This document shows, one piece after another, positions 63,520-64,000 of a stretch of DNA of 64,000 nt. The position numbers were made by a program, and so were the translations under genes. The stretch's first letter is position 1; the number at the start of each line of letters is the position of its first letter. The notes under the pieces are model-generated. The model had not been told where the DNA came from. It saw only the letters and a list, made by a program, of their open reading frames with translations, and made no database searches. Origin of the DNA: Nothophaeocryptopus gaeumannii (Eukaryota; Ascomycota; Dothideomycetes; Mycosphaerellales; Mycosphaerellaceae); the NCBI GenBank assembly GCA_031771865.1, contig JASISA010000022.1, positions 434,001 through 498,000 on the forward strand. The letters run 5' to 3'.

Positions 63520-63654
63520 CTCCTCAGCCGACGAAGGTCAGCGTATTGTTCTAGTAGCCGCTGACCTTTTCTAAATGCAGCCGTTGTGAAATGTTTCATC
63601 TACTACGGGCCAGGAGGGTTTTTCTTCCTCCAAATAAATAGATAGTCTTACCGG
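63520..63654. other. Spacer after the DUF3638/DUF3645 gene
   Basis: No feature recognised before the minisatellite. Confidence 0.4.
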
Positions 63655-63886
63655 CATCGCAACTTCAAGGTATTGTAGCCTTGCGGGTATCGACCTAACT
63701 AGTATCACAACTTCACGGGTATCGTAACCTTGATAGCATCGCAACCTCACCGGTATCACGACCTTAGCGGTATCATAACCTCAAGAGTACTGTAACCTCA
63801 CGTACATCGCTACCTCAAGAGTACTGTAACCTCACGTACATCGCTACTTCACGGGTGTCCCAACCTCACCGACATCACAACTCGAG
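63655..63886. repeat. 17-bp minisatellite, about 14 units
   Basis: Consensus TATCGYAACCTCACGGG. Most units are exactly 17 bp; the first, third and last are 14-16 bp. A two-unit block (TACTGTAACCTCACGTA + CATCGCTACCTCAAGAG-like) is repeated consecutively, showing higher-order duplication. AT-rich sequence follows to the window end. Confidence 0.85.
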
Positions 63887-64000
63887 TACCAATATAAATT
63901 AGTGGAATGCTCTCGTCATAACGCGGGGCACAAGGGCGTGACTATTACAAGGGCGTGACCATAAAACCCACGGTTAATCACCTTTATAATTGAATATCTC

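Noticed and set aside
63900..64000. Direct-repeat partner of a Starship 5' end at the right window edge
   Set aside because: No convincing match to the 27.6-28.35 kb region could be found by eye; the far end is probably outside the window.

Overview
The window is fungal nuclear DNA. Genes are mostly broken by 45-90 bp GT-AG introns with CTGAC/CTAAC-type branch points, and the families present (HET, Zn2Cys6, DUF3723, DUF3435, DUF3638) are typical of filamentous ascomycetes (Pezizomycotina). A dothideomycete is the best guess, but that is inference. Many broken ORFs carry in-frame TAG/TAA at former Trp or Gln codons. These are C-to-T or G-to-A changes in a CpA/TpG context, the signature of repeat-induced point mutation (RIP). 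The region reads as a repeat-rich accessory compartment.

Layout. 0-4.3 kb: remnant of a multi-gene mobile element (Clr5-like/rve integrase plus two other broken ORFs) peppered with the octamer ACTCGYAG. 4.5-16.5 kb: mostly intact accessory genes, namely an unknown two-exon gene, a small MADS-like protein divergent from a ferric reductase, a cupredoxin-like secreted protein, a 704-aa unknown protein, a short Zn2Cys6 protein, a PD-(D/E)XK protein and a protein kinase. 17.4-19.3 kb: HET gene with two nonsense codons. 20.4-24.4 kb: DUF3723 gene. 25-26.1 kb: decayed secreted lysozyme-like gene. 26.9-27.6 kb: coiled-coil protein. 28.4-30.6 kb: an apparently intact four-exon DUF3435 tyrosine recombinase, the 'captain' that mobilises Starship giant transposons, followed by a convergent GIY-YIG/T5orf172 protein. 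31-42 kb: MITE, C2H2 relic, repeats, a Ulp1-like gene and a complete but RIP-damaged Tc1 element. 42.8-63.5 kb: one decayed DUF3638/DUF3645 giant gene (about 3,180 codons) split by an 11.2-kb hAT transposon.

The hAT element is a Russian doll. A Fot1/pogo element sits in its last exon. A 5.7-kb TTAA-flanked element with 600-bp terminal inverted repeats sits in its intron. That innermost element has no visible transposase, and its only large gene is an intact 1,199-aa HET-NB-ARC-TPR NOD-like receptor with near-identical 42-aa repeats. Removing each insertion plus one target-site copy restores the reading frame of its host gene.

Three cargo families repeatedly associated with Starships (ferric reductase, DUF3723, NLR) share this 64 kb with an intact captain. 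The most interesting reading is a Starship-type accessory compartment in which an immune-receptor gene has been packaged into its own small transposon. Element ends for the captain are not identified.
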